This document shows, in pieces, positions 1 to 9,653 of a stretch of DNA of 64,000 bases. The translations under genes and the position numbers were made by a program. Numbering within the stretch: the stretch's first letter is position 1; each line of letters begins with the position of its first letter. This DNA comes from Echinicola soli (GTDB taxonomy: Bacteria; Bacteroidota; Bacteroidia; Cytophagales; Cyclobacteriaceae). The stretch lies in NCBI RefSeq assembly GCF_006575665.1, contig NZ_CP041253.1:4777501-4841500 (forward strand), written 5' to 3'. Under the pieces are notes generated by a model. It was not told the origin of the DNA. It did no database searches and saw nothing but the letters and a program-made list of their open reading frames with translations.

Positions 1-73
1 GTATATTTTTCCAAATAAAAACACATCGCCTCATTGAATGGGTTTTCCCTGGTTACCCCCACCTGTACAAACC

Positions 74-105
74 AAAAAGAGGTGTCCAATTGGCCACCTC
101 TTTTT
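74..105. terminator. Bidirectional intrinsic terminator
   Basis: An 11-bp perfect stem (AAAAAGAGGTG at 74-84 with CACCTCTTTTT at 95-105) encloses a 10-base loop that holds the palindrome CCAATTGG. A-tract and T-tract flank the stem, so it can work on both strands. It lies 26 bases past the end of the minus-strand DUF1080 gene and probably ends that operon. Confidence 0.8.
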
Positions 106-130
106 AAATGCTTTTATCATATATGGTATC

Positions 131-739
131 CTAAAGTTCTCTGAGTTTTATATTTCTCCAGTAAACTTTAATTCCTCCTCCATCGTGGATTTGAAGACAA
201 ATACCTCCTTCGCCTTCACCAATCTTGGCATCTGAAAAATCGACCATCTCAGTTCCGTTTAACCAACTGATGACACGATCACCCTCTACACGAATTTTCA
301 TTTTGTTCCACTCACCGAATTTGAGTGCTTCATCCTTTTCTGGTTCTGGCTTTACTAACCAACCTCTTCCGTAAGATTCATAAATACCTCCAGTATCATG
401 CCCGGGGGGTGCTACTTCCACCTGCCATCCTGACACCTTGGTACCGTCCACAGTGGATCGGATAAAAACTCCGCTGTTACCATCCGCACCTTGCTTAAAT
501 TCAAGCTCTAGCTCAAAATCCTTGTAATGTTCATTTGTCCCCAAATAACCATAAGTTTCATCAGGGCCACTTTCACAGATCAACAGTCCATCTTCCACAT
601 ACCACTTCTCTGTCCCATAAACTGTCCATCCACTTAGATCTTTACCATTAAAAAGCTTTATCTTTTTACCCGCCAAACCTCCAGCAGTCAAAACCACTAC
701 TATCGGAATGAGCAGTAGAAGCGTTTTTACGTATTTCAT
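131..739 (-). CDS. DUF1080 (3-keto-disaccharide hydrolase-like) secreted protein
   Basis: A 202-residue exported protein. Residues 1-24 form a signal peptide with a long hydrophobic core. The rest is one DUF1080 jelly-roll domain, opening with LFNGKDLSGW at 29-38 and closing with RNIKLREL at 195-202, both typical of the family. DUF1080 proteins adopt a concanavalin-like fold, and some members hydrolyse or eliminate 3-keto-glycosides; the substrate here cannot be read from sequence. Its ATG overlaps the stop of the upstream DUF1080 gene by 4 bases, so the two are translationally coupled. A strong terminator follows. Confidence 0.88.
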   Translation of the reverse strand: MKYVKTLLLLIPIVVVLTAGGLAGKKIKLFNGKDLSGWTVYGTEKWYVEDGLLICESGPDETYGYLGTNEHYKDFELELEFKQGADGNSGVFIRSTVDGTKVSGWQVEVAPPGHDTGGIYESYGRGWLVKPEPEKDEALKFGEWNKMKIRVEGDRVISWLNGTEMVDFSDAKIGEGEGGICLQIHDGGGIKVYWRNIKLREL

Positions 740-1515
740 AGTTTTCTAATTTTAATATTCTTGTACCAGGTTTTCGCTCCATGATCTTGCAGACCTATAA
801 AGCCGGATTTGGCCACGCCATAGTCCGGATAGTCTTTCCATTTTCCTTCCGCTTTTCTTTTTTCCCAATCTTCTGACCAAGGATCAAATGAAACAGTCGT
901 TTTCCCATTCAGAAAATACTCTGCTTTATCCTCGGTAAAGACAATACGAGTGGTATTCCACTCACCGGCTGGTTTTACGGCACCTTCAAAATCCGGTGTG
1001 TACATTCCGTAATCCGCACCGATGGATTGCCACATTTCTAACTTTTGGGGGAAACCTATCTGGTCGATGACCTGGTATTCAGGGGCAGTGTTATAAGCTG
1101 CTTCGTGAGTGGCCTCATCCACTATGTGATAGAAAATACCACTATTTCCTCCTTCGGCAATTTTCCAGTCTATCTTCAATTCAAATTCACCATATTCCTC
1201 CGTTCCGTACACCACATCTCCTCCGATATCTCCTCCTTTACCAAGTGCTATAAAATTACCATCCTCAATAATCCAGCCTGATGGCAATTCTTCCGCATCA
1301 TAGCCTCTCCATCCCTCAGCGCTTTCACCATCAAAGAGCAGCTGCCAGCCTTCTGATTTTTCGTCTTGGGTAAGGGTATTATCCTTAACTTCAGCTCCTA
1401 TATCAGAAGCCTTTACTTCCGATACCTCCGTCTCTACGGCAGTATCCTTTTTACCACTATTACAGGCCGCCATTATGGCCGCTACTGCAATGAAGCTTAG
1501 TGTTGTCTTTTTCAT
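736..1515 (-). CDS. DUF1080 domain lipoprotein
   Basis: A 259-residue lipoprotein: the signal peptide ends in a lipobox with Cys18 (sequence AAC). A linker rich in acidic residues follows (about 20-55), then a DUF1080 domain starting at LFDGESAEGW (60-69) and ending WYKNIKIRKL. It is the first gene of a two-gene operon with the shorter DUF1080 protein and probably sits on the outer membrane or periplasmic face. The family is linked to 3-keto-sugar processing together with Gfo/Idh/MocA dehydrogenases. One such dehydrogenase lies at 57123 in this window but is not adjacent, so the pairing is only a suggestion. Confidence 0.88.
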   Translation of the reverse strand: MKKTTLSFIAVAAIMAACNSGKKDTAVETEVSEVKASDIGAEVKDNTLTQDEKSEGWQLLFDGESAEGWRGYDAEELPSGWIIEDGNFIALGKGGDIGGDVVYGTEEYGEFELKIDWKIAEGGNSGIFYHIVDEATHEAAYNTAPEYQVIDQIGFPQKLEMWQSIGADYGMYTPDFEGAVKPAGEWNTTRIVFTEDKAEYFLNGKTTVSFDPWSEDWEKRKAEGKWKDYPDYGVAKSGFIGLQDHGAKTWYKNIKIRKL

Positions 1516-1990
1516 TTAAACAGTATTTAATTTTATTGATAGCTATATTTTATTTTCATGTCAAAATATACTCTTATCAGGCACATCCCTTGCCCCTCTC
1601 TTAAAAGGATCAATAGCAAACAGAACTTTTGATCCAAACCTTGCTGTAACGCCTATTTTACGAATACTGATCAGCATATTATTCAAAATCTAAGATCATA
1701 AATATAATATTTTTATATATATATTTACTCTTTGTTTATTTTTTTTGATAAATAACTTTATGAAAGGAATAGGGTATGAAATAAAAAATGTAACCCTTGG
1801 CCGTTTTATGAACAAAAAGCTATAAAAAAGGGATGATATGGAACAGTGCCAGCAATAGAATTATGGAGACACAAGTCCGCAAATTGCCCGAATTCTTTAT
1901 TCGGTCATTGATCGATATATGGCAATTTGCTGAATATTCTTTAACTGGTAGAAAAGCATGTACATCATCGGGTAAATGCGTCTGGCAAAC
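1516..1990. other. Intergenic region with compound hairpin
   Basis: No gene seen. The region is AT-rich upstream of the DUF1080 operon. A 10-bp perfect inverted repeat (GCAAATTGCC at 1879-1888 with its complement at 1921-1930) encloses a smaller hairpin (CCGAAT...ATTCGG). It lies downstream of the XRE regulator gene and could be its terminator or an operator; which one is not decidable here. Confidence 0.45.
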
Positions 1991-2758
1991 TTAGCCGGAT
2001 TTGGTAATACTGTATTTCAATTCTGAAATCATCTCGGCTAAGTCTTCCAAGGTGACTGCCTTGTTATTATCCTTTGGATTGGGAAAGTCTGTACTTATAA
2101 ACGCTCTGGCCTCCCAAATTTCTTCCACTTCCTCTCCTGGGACTTCATAAGGTTTGTACATTTCATTATCGGATACTAAAAACAACTTCCCGTTTTCATC
2201 CAGATAGTTAAAAACCCTTTTATATACTATCCCCTCTGAAGCAGTAACCAAAACATAGGTTTTGCCGCTTTTTATTTCCAATGGCTGTTCCACATATGCA
2301 CCAATGACAACGGTACCGGGTGGCAATGGTAACATGCTGTCGCCGCTGATCTCAAAGGCACGGTAAGTGGCATTCTTGGAAAGATTGGGTAAATGGAATT
2401 GAGGAAGCTGCTGCATGTACTCCGGATCAGCATAACCATTAAGATAACCTGCCGATGCTTTTTGGGGAACCATGGTAATATTTTCATTATCATCTTGATC
2501 CAGGGATACGGTCAAGATCTTAACATCACGCTTTTGAATGGCTCTCCTCCCCTTTTCCTCTATGTCATGGAAAAGCAGCTCATCGATGGAAACAGAAAGT
2601 ATGTCTCCAATCACTTTAAGGGTTGACAATTTAGGCTCCGACCTTCCATCTTCATAAGCGGAAATCATCGTCCGTTTGATCCCCAATTGATCAGATAGAT
2701 TCTCTTGGGTCATTTGCTTTTGCTTCCTTAAATACCTAAGATTTTTTCCAAGTAGCAT
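1991..2758 (-). CDS. XRE-family repressor with S24/LexA-like C-terminal domain
   Basis: A 255-residue regulator. Residues 1-65 form a Cro/C1-type helix-turn-helix (core MTQENLSDQLGIKRTMISAY). Residues from about 130 form a LexA/UmuD-type S24 domain: GDSM carries the candidate nucleophile Ser141, Lys180 in VYKRV is the candidate general base, and an Ala-Gly pair at 103-104 (ASAGY) sits where self-cleavage would occur. All three elements of the LexA/CI class are therefore visible, although many Bacteroidetes homologues have not been shown to cleave. No phage genes are nearby. It lies 11 bases downstream of a small gene and probably shares its transcript. Confidence 0.85.
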   Translation of the reverse strand: MLLGKNLRYLRKQKQMTQENLSDQLGIKRTMISAYEDGRSEPKLSTLKVIGDILSVSIDELLFHDIEEKGRRAIQKRDVKILTVSLDQDDNENITMVPQKASAGYLNGYADPEYMQQLPQFHLPNLSKNATYRAFEISGDSMLPLPPGTVVIGAYVEQPLEIKSGKTYVLVTASEGIVYKRVFNYLDENGKLFLVSDNEMYKPYEVPGEEVEEIWEARAFISTDFPNPKDNNKAVTLEDLAEMISELKYSITKSG

Positions 2759-2769
2759 GTTGACTGATA

Positions 2770-3027
2770 TTAAGCACTATAAAGGTAAAAATTATGATCG
2801 TCTCTCCATTGGCTTTTAAACGAAAATCGATTTAAATCTATATTCGATCGCTCCATTAATTCCATACGCTCGCGGATTTCATCGATCACATCGGAGACTG
2901 CACGATCCCCTTGAACCAATAAGTATCCATATCGCGGATGAACCTCATCTTCTACAAAGAACTTTACCTGGTGGTTTCCAGAAGCAAGAAGCTTACTGAC
3001 GATTCTGATCTTGGGAGACTTTTCCAT
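2770..3027 (-). CDS. Small conserved-looking hypothetical protein
   Basis: An 85-residue protein with no signal peptide or membrane segment, rich in charged residues, with aromatic residues near its end (NFYLYSA). I do not recognise a family. It starts with ATG and ends 11 bases before the XRE/S24 repressor gene, so it probably heads that two-gene operon; by position it could be a partner or modulator of the repressor. The 300-base divergent region (3028-3327) between it and the TonB receptor holds the promoters of both. Confidence 0.6.
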   Translation of the reverse strand: MEKSPKIRIVSKLLASGNHQVKFFVEDEVHPRYGYLLVQGDRAVSDVIDEIRERMELMERSNIDLNRFSFKSQWRDDHNFYLYSA

Positions 3028-3327
3028 GTACTTTAGGTATCTATTAATGTTTCTTTTACAACCACTAAGATATAGATGTTTACATAATAAACAAAAATAG
3101 GTTTGCTAAATTAACCAAAATGAGACACAAATTGTCACAATAAAAATTCTCATCTCAGATCTAGCCTTAACTTCCACCGTTAATTTCGCCAAAAAGACAT
3201 TATCCTACTTATACCTGACCGTACAGGTACCGCAAATCAGCTCATTTATCCATTGATCCAAAAGCTCCCTCGATCCTAAACCCTACCGCCCTAATTTTGG
3301 TTAGGATTAATACTAACATAACTAACA

Positions 3328-5655
3328 ATGAAACCATTTAGCTACATCATTCCACTATTTTTATGCTTATCACCAATGGCAGTATTCGGCCAGTTATCTG
3401 TTACTGGACAAATTGTAGATGGTGAAAACAAGGAGCCGTTGCTTTTTGCCCAAGTGGCACTTTTTGAAGCGGGAGGAGATGAAACCATCACCTACACCCA
3501 ATCTGACGAAAACGGGAATTTCAATCTGGGAACGGAAAGTGGTACCTATGATGTAAAGGTTTTCTTGATCGGTTATGAAAACAAGAAAATGGAAAACCTG
3601 AAAGTCAACCAAGACCGTGACCTGGGGACTATTGAATTAACCTCTGAGGGAAAGCAGCTGGACGAAGTGGTGGTACAATCCAACACCATTCCCATGAGGA
3701 CCGATGTCGAAGGACTGGTCATCACTCCTGAGCAAAACCTGGCCAATGTCGGGGGCACACTATTGGACATTTTGAGGAACACCCCTTCTATCAGTGTATC
3801 CGATGATGGATCCATATCCCTAAGAGGAAGCTCGGGTACCAATATATTGATCAACGGGAGAAATTCCTCGCTCACCCAAAACCTTGACCAAATACCAGCC
3901 AGCGCAATTGAGCAAATCAAAGTCGTGAACAACCCGAATGCCCGCTATGATGCAGAAGCCGAGGGCGGTGTCATCAATATCATCCTGAAAAGAGGGGAAG
4001 ATATGGGAACCCATGGCGGTGCCGAACTCACCTATGGGACACGAAGCCGACTCAATACCGGTGCCAGGTTCAACCACACCACCACCAAGTACAATGTCTA
4101 TGCGGGCTATAATTACAGGGATTGGAAAGGCGTGAGTCAGCGGTCTACCTTCCGTGAAGTGTATGAGGATAATGAACTCCTCAACCAACAAGGTGAAAAC
4201 CGCGACAGGCGAAAAAACCATAACCTCAACTATGGCGCTGATTATTACTTTGGTGAAAATATACTAAGCTATCAAGGGGTGTATTTCACGGGCAAGGATT
4301 CTGAAAACAATTCGCTGTACTCCAAAATGACCGATAGCGAAACCGATGATCTGCTGCTCCAATATGTAAGGCAAAACAACGAGTCAGAGACAGATGACGG
4401 TTATGACAATGCCTTGATCTACGAAAGGACCTTTGATGACAAGAACCGTGAACTTAAAATAAGTGCCAATAATTCCTATCAAAACCAATACAAAACCCAG
4501 AACATCAACATTTACCGGAATACCTCAGAAGCAATACCGCAAAACCTTAACGGCCGTGAAAAAGCCCTGACGGATGAAAAAAGGTACACCTCGGTCATAC
4601 AGGCGGACTATATTCACCCGGTAAATGAAAAAGTAAAACTGGAAATGGGCTTAAAATCCACCTTCAGGAAGTTTGACAACGATTATAAATATTACCAATT
4701 CTCTGAAAGTGCCAATGACTTCGCCGAAAACACCGATATCAGCAACCACTTTCTGTACAAGGACCAAATCCACGCGGCCTATTTCATTTATTCCAGATCA
4801 GGCGAAAAGTGGGACATTTCCCTTGGCACAAGGGCCGAACAAACCCTTGTGGAAGGCCTTCTCTATAACACCAACGAGCTGAACGAACAGGATTACCTGA
4901 ACCTCTTCCCCAGTGTCCAGGCGCTGTACAAACTGGATGAGGAAAACAGCCTGAAATTCACTTACAGCAGAAGGATCGACAGACCAACGGCCTGGAGGCT
5001 CAATCCTTTTCCAGATATCACCGACTCCCTTAGTGTAAGAAGAGGTAACCCCAACCTCCAGCCTGAAATGATCAACTCGCTGGAAGTGGGCCATATGGTC
5101 AATATGGAAAAGGCCAGCCTGACCACCAATTTGTTTTACAGACACGTGGATGGTGTATTGGACTATATCACCTTGGTGGAAGACGGGATTTCCTACCAGC
5201 AGCCTGCCAACCTGAACACTGGCCAAGCATATGGCCTGGAGTTTATCGGCATGGCTGACCTGACCGATTGGTGGAACATCAACGGAAGTGTTTCGATGTT
5301 CCAAAGTAAAGTGGACGGATCAAATATCGGTGAGGAATTTGTCAGCAAGGGTTTTTCCTGGAACTCCAAAATCACCACGGATTTTAAGCTTCCTTATGCC
5401 TTCACTCTGCAACTGGTGGGTGATTATGAATCCCCTGAAGTAGAGGCTCAAGGGCGTGATTTTGCCCGCTATAGTATGGATGCCACTTTGCTGAAAAAGT
5501 TGATGGACGACAAACTTAACCTGTCCCTAAGTGTTCGTGACGTCTTCAACACCAGAAACTTTGGCGGCTATAACCAGTCCAATGACTTCTACCAAGAGTT
5601 CAGGGCTGAATGGGAAAGCAGGATTGCGCTGTTAAGTGCGCGGTATAATTTTTGA
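3328..5655 (+). CDS. TonB-dependent receptor-like outer membrane beta-barrel protein
   Basis: A 775-residue protein. A signal peptide (1-21, ending VFG before QLSV) is followed by a carboxypeptidase-regulatory-like beta-sandwich (about 24-105), a plug domain (about 120-215, with LRGSSGTNILINGRN and the conserved VINIILKRG) and a long barrel ending in the aromatic signature ARYNF. The order matches the outer-membrane beta-barrel/TonB receptor family common in Bacteroidetes that is not paired with SusD. There is no SusD, regulator or enzyme next to it, so the substrate is unknown. A bidirectional terminator separates it from the convergent tex gene. Confidence 0.88.
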   Translation: MKPFSYIIPLFLCLSPMAVFGQLSVTGQIVDGENKEPLLFAQVALFEAGGDETITYTQSDENGNFNLGTESGTYDVKVFLIGYENKKMENLKVNQDRDLGTIELTSEGKQLDEVVVQSNTIPMRTDVEGLVITPEQNLANVGGTLLDILRNTPSISVSDDGSISLRGSSGTNILINGRNSSLTQNLDQIPASAIEQIKVVNNPNARYDAEAEGGVINIILKRGEDMGTHGGAELTYGTRSRLNTGARFNHTTTKYNVYAGYNYRDWKGVSQRSTFREVYEDNELLNQQGENRDRRKNHNLNYGADYYFGENILSYQGVYFTGKDSENNSLYSKMTDSETDDLLLQYVRQNNESETDDGYDNALIYERTFDDKNRELKISANNSYQNQYKTQNINIYRNTSEAIPQNLNGREKALTDEKRYTSVIQADYIHPVNEKVKLEMGLKSTFRKFDNDYKYYQFSESANDFAENTDISNHFLYKDQIHAAYFIYSRSGEKWDISLGTRAEQTLVEGLLYNTNELNEQDYLNLFPSVQALYKLDEENSLKFTYSRRIDRPTAWRLNPFPDITDSLSVRRGNPNLQPEMINSLEVGHMVNMEKASLTTNLFYRHVDGVLDYITLVEDGISYQQPANLNTGQAYGLEFIGMADLTDWWNINGSVSMFQSKVDGSNIGEEFVSKGFSWNSKITTDFKLPYAFTLQLVGDYESPEVEAQGRDFARYSMDATLLKKLMDDKLNLSLSVRDVFNTRNFGGYNQSNDFYQEFRAEWESRIALLSARYNF

Positions 5656-5797
5656 CAATTCATGAGCCTTGCTTATCGTATTCGCCCCACATAGGTACAA
5701 AGATAACATAGACTATCAGCTGTTCTATATGCCCTACTGTGTCTATGTGGTTTTTAGAGCAAGGTAACTCAACAACGCATAAATACACAGCAAGTAA

Positions 5798-5833
5798 AAA
5801 GCAGCCGGCTGAATTCCATCAACCGGCTGCTTT
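5798..5833. terminator. Bidirectional terminator between TonB receptor and tex
   Basis: An 11-bp perfect stem (AAAGCAGCCGG at 5798-5808 with CCGGCTGCTTT at 5823-5833) and a 14-base loop lie between two convergent genes, with A/T tracts on the outside of each arm. Confidence 0.8.
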
Positions 5834-5849
5834 CTATCCTTGCTTTCCT

Positions 5850-8108
5850 TTACTTCCCAAATTTCCCTTTCAGCATGGCCAGCTTGGCGGCCATGTCTCC
5901 TTCGGGTTCTTTTTCCCGCTCTCTTTTTCTTTCCCGCTTACCTCCACTGGATTTTCCCTTTCCTCTTTCGGCAAAAGGATCTGACTTCATGCTCAGACCG
6001 ATTCGCTTTCTATGCAAATCAACCTCCATTACGGTCACTTCCACTTTTTGGTTTACCGTTACTACTTCATTGGGATCAGAAACATACCTGTCAGCCAGAT
6101 GGCTCAGGTGTACCAGGCCATCCTGATGTACCCCCACATCCACAAAAGCCCCAAAGTTGGTGATATTGGTAATGATACCGGGAAGTTTCATGCCCACTTT
6201 CAGGTCTTTCATCTCGTTCACTCCTTCCTGGAAGTTGAATACTTCAAAAGTCTCCCGAGGATCCCTGCCGGGCTTGGATAGCTCTTCCATGATATCCTGC
6301 AAAGTCGGCAGCCCAACGGTCTCGGTCACATAGTTTTTGAGGATTACTTTAGCACGCAACTCATCGCTTTTCATCAGCTCCGATACACTTGCCCCTATAT
6401 CAGTGGCCATTTTGTTCACCAGCTCATAACGCTCCGGATGTACCGCACTTCTGTCCAAGGGATTGGGGGCGTTTTGAATACGGAGGAAACCCGCAGCCTG
6501 CTCGTATGCCTTATCCCCAAGCCTTGGCACTTTTCGGATATCTTCGCGGCTCTTGAAAGGCCCATTTTCGTTTCTGAAATTCACGATATTTTGTGCCAGA
6601 GAAGGCCCCAGCCCAGACACATAGGTCAGCAGCTGCTTGGAAGCGGTATTTACTTCCACGCCTACGCCGTTTACACAGCTCATCACGGTATCATCCAGGG
6701 AATTTTTCAGCGCTGATTGATCTACATCATGTTGATATTGGCCCACTCCGATGGATTTTGGATCAATTTTCACCAGTTCTGCCAATGGATCCATCAGCCT
6801 CCGGCCAATGGAAACGGCTCCTCTGATCGTCAAGTCCAAATCAGGAAACTCCTCCCTGGCCACATCTGATGCCGAATAAATGGATGCGCCACTTTCATTT
6901 ACCATGACGATCAACACTTCTTTTGGCAGCCCAATGGACTTGAAGAACTGTTCTGTTTCCCGGCTGGCCGTACCATTTCCGATGGCAATGGCTTCTACCT
7001 GGTGTTTCTCCACCAGGTGCTTCACCAAGGCCGCTGATTCGGCTTTTTTACGCTGCGGCTCATTGGGGTAGATCGCATCGTAATGCAACACCTGCCCTTG
7101 TGGCCCCAGACAGGCCAATTTACAGCCGGTCCTAAAACCTGGGTCAATGGCCATTACTGATTTTTCGCCCAAAGGAGCTCCGAGGAGCAATTGTCTTAGG
7201 TTTTCGGCAAACACTTTAATGGCATCTTCGTCTGCCTTTTTCTTGGTATACAGCCTAACCTCAGTTTCCATGGAAGGCTTCATCAAACGTTTATAGCAGT
7301 CTTTTATGGCCAGCTTGATTTGTTCCGAACTGGTATTTTGCGCAGTCACTGTCATTTTCTCCATCAGTGCCAGCGCATCCAGTTCTTCTGGACAGGAATC
7401 CAACATCAGGAACAGCTCCTTTTCCCCTCGTCTCATCGCCAATACACGGTGTGATGGGGCGGTCTTGATCGGCTCGGTCCATTCAAAATAGTCTTTATAC
7501 TTGATTGCCTCTTCTTCCTTGCCAGGGATCACCTTGGAGACAAATTTTCCTTCTTCAATGAAGAGGTTCCGCATTTTCTTTCGCAGTTCAGCGTTTTCAT
7601 TGATCCATTCGGCGATGATGTCTCTGGCTCCTTGGAGGGCATCCTCTGCGGAGGCCACTTCTTTTTCTTCGTCAATATACGCCTTGGCTTCCTCATCCAA
7701 ATCGATGGATGTCTGCTCAAAGATCGCTTCAGCAAGTGGTTCCAATCCCTTTTCACGGGCAATGGTCGCCTTGGTCCGCCTTTTGGGCTTGTACGGAAGG
7801 TACAGGTCCTCCAAAGCGGCCATGGTCTCCGCCCCGTTGATTTTCTCTTCCAGCTCCGGTGTCAGTTTTTCTTGCTCCTTGATGGATTTTAATATCGCCT
7901 CTCTCCTTTTATCCAAATCCCGAAGTTGCTGTACCCTATCCCTGATAGCGGCCACCTGCACTTCATCCAATGATCCGGTCACTTCCTTACGGTACCTCGA
8001 AATAAAGGGCACCGTGGCACCTCCGTCCAACAATTCAATGGTATCGGACACTTGTTTCTGTCTGACGTTTAGCTCTTCGGCTATTTTTAGATAATGATTG
8101 ATATTCAT
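5850..8108 (-). CDS. tex: Tex family RNA-binding transcription accessory protein
   Basis: A 752-residue protein of full family length. In order: Tex N-terminal helical region (about 1-190), a central helical part, a YqgF/RNase H-like domain (about 320-445, starting VMAIDPGFRTGCKLACLG), helix-hairpin-helix motifs (about 490-560, with SGLGPSLAQNIV), and a C-terminal S1 RNA-binding domain (about 640-712, with GIITNITNFGAFVDVGVHQD). A basic, low-complexity tail rich in Lys/Arg/Glu follows. Tex binds nucleic acid through S1 and affects transcription and stress survival. It stands alone on the minus strand and reads as an ordinary housekeeping gene. Confidence 0.96.
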   Translation of the reverse strand: MNINHYLKIAEELNVRQKQVSDTIELLDGGATVPFISRYRKEVTGSLDEVQVAAIRDRVQQLRDLDKRREAILKSIKEQEKLTPELEEKINGAETMAALEDLYLPYKPKRRTKATIAREKGLEPLAEAIFEQTSIDLDEEAKAYIDEEKEVASAEDALQGARDIIAEWINENAELRKKMRNLFIEEGKFVSKVIPGKEEEAIKYKDYFEWTEPIKTAPSHRVLAMRRGEKELFLMLDSCPEELDALALMEKMTVTAQNTSSEQIKLAIKDCYKRLMKPSMETEVRLYTKKKADEDAIKVFAENLRQLLLGAPLGEKSVMAIDPGFRTGCKLACLGPQGQVLHYDAIYPNEPQRKKAESAALVKHLVEKHQVEAIAIGNGTASRETEQFFKSIGLPKEVLIVMVNESGASIYSASDVAREEFPDLDLTIRGAVSIGRRLMDPLAELVKIDPKSIGVGQYQHDVDQSALKNSLDDTVMSCVNGVGVEVNTASKQLLTYVSGLGPSLAQNIVNFRNENGPFKSREDIRKVPRLGDKAYEQAAGFLRIQNAPNPLDRSAVHPERYELVNKMATDIGASVSELMKSDELRAKVILKNYVTETVGLPTLQDIMEELSKPGRDPRETFEVFNFQEGVNEMKDLKVGMKLPGIITNITNFGAFVDVGVHQDGLVHLSHLADRYVSDPNEVVTVNQKVEVTVMEVDLHRKRIGLSMKSDPFAERGKGKSSGGKRERKREREKEPEGDMAAKLAMLKGKFGK

Positions 8109-8743
8109 AAATTATTCAACTAATGCTGTACTTTAGGTTTGCAATTTAAAGGTTCTGAAAGAGTTTTCTGAAGGGATTTCATTTTTATTGTGTCCAAATT
8201 CATTAAGGGATTGTGGTTCAAGGTCGTTGGAATGCTGAAAGGTTGGAATGTTGAAAAGTTTGGAGGTTATAAGGTTGTACGTTTCGGTCACATTATCGCT
8301 AGGGGCTAGTATCTGAGGTCTTGTGTCTGAGAGTCGGGAGGTTTACTATTGAAAGATTGGAAAACTGGAAAATTAAAGGATTGATTATTGGTGAATTGAG
8401 CCCCAATGCTTATTGTCCACTTCACATTGCTTATTGAAAATTGGTTACTGATCAATTTCCCCTCGCTTGGACGGGGAAGACACTGATATAGGTCGACAGT
8501 TTTTACTCTCTGTTGCGACGAGTGCTGCGCCCCGGCACGACAAAATTTGAGCTTTCAGCTCAAAAGACAGATCGCTTACCTCAGGCAACTGCTTCGTTCA
8601 TTGTCCCGCAGCTCAGCAGACAGGACACCAGTGAGGATTTAAAACCTTAAACTGTCCTGATCGTAAATTAGATTTGTACAATTGGTGGAGATAAAGTACA
8701 TTATCGACTATCATCAATTTTCATTGATCTGATCAACACAATA
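8109..8743. other. Long intergenic region with degenerate repeats
   Basis: No gene seen in 635 bases. The stretch around 8230-8390 is built from loosely repeated phrases of the type 'ttggaa..ttgaaa' that recur at about 14149-14190 and 45660-45700, a decayed low-complexity intergenic repeat. The part from about 8490 to 8600 is richer in GC and contains the small palindrome TTGAGCTTTCAGCTCAA. Confidence 0.4.
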
Positions 8744-9322
8744 ATGAACTGGAAAAAAGAAATAAAAAGTTGGGGTATCATCTTTGGTGTTTTTGCCGTC
8801 ATTTATTTCATGGGCTGGTATGCGCCTATTGTCGGCAAAATCCAATCCATCATCCTCTCCACTGGACTGATAAAGCCCAACATAGAACAGCAAAACGAGA
8901 TAGGAAAAGATTTTGACTACAGCGTAAAATTCACCGACCTCAATGGCAATCTTGTGGACATGCAGGATTTTAAAAACAGGACGGTATTTATTAACCTTTG
9001 GGCGACCTGGTGTCCTCCATGTAGGGCTGAAATGCCACATATCGCATCGCTTTATGAAAAGCTGAAAGATGAAAAGGACATCGCCTTCCTTATGGTCAGC
9101 TTGGACAATGAAGTGGAAAAGCCCCAAAAATACATCAAGGAACAAGGCTTTACTTTTCCTGTTGTCCATGCAAGCTATGGGCTAAATGCCTCGCTAAAAC
9201 ATTCATCTATCCCTACCACCCTGGTCATCGGCCCTGACGGGAAAATCCTTTTTAGGCAAGAAGGAATGAGTAATTTTGATACCAATGAATTTAGGGCGTT
9301 TCTTACCGGCCAAAAGCAATAG
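8744..9322 (+). CDS. Membrane-anchored TlpA/thioredoxin-like disulfide oxidoreductase
   Basis: A 192-residue protein with one N-terminal membrane segment (about 10-30) and a thioredoxin fold facing the periplasm. The active site WATWCPPCRAEMPH has Cys90 and Cys93; the cis-proline loop SSIPTTLVIGPDG and the C-terminal strand are present. The TlpA/ResA group reduces periplasmic disulfides, for example in cytochrome c maturation; no partner genes are adjacent to fix the role. It is a single gene between two long intergenic gaps. Confidence 0.9.
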   Translation: MNWKKEIKSWGIIFGVFAVIYFMGWYAPIVGKIQSIILSTGLIKPNIEQQNEIGKDFDYSVKFTDLNGNLVDMQDFKNRTVFINLWATWCPPCRAEMPHIASLYEKLKDEKDIAFLMVSLDNEVEKPQKYIKEQGFTFPVVHASYGLNASLKHSSIPTTLVIGPDGKILFRQEGMSNFDTNEFRAFLTGQKQ

Positions 9323-9653
9323 AATATATACAGTTTTCCATTTAAAAATTCTCCAATTTAGCACAGACAAAACCTACTAAAGGTTATAAATTCCCTAATG
9401 AAAAATGTTTTTCGCTTATAAATCGACAATAATCTAATGAACATTTTGATTTTAAGCAATATAAATTAACTTTGGTAACAACATTTTAAAATGCATAAAA
9501 ATCATTTTACATGATTTAAAACAATCACAAAAGATAAGGGGGGACTAAAGGCTTAATCATCCACTTAACAATTAACTTATCTGCTCTTAGTTATAAATTA
9601 AACCTTCTGGACATAAGGTCCAAACAGGATTTCTGTCGGACGTTTAAGCTAAG
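9323..9653. other. Intergenic region, nothing recognised
   Basis: 331 AT-rich bases between convergent genes. No open reading frame, RNA gene or strong hairpin is visible. Confidence 0.4.
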
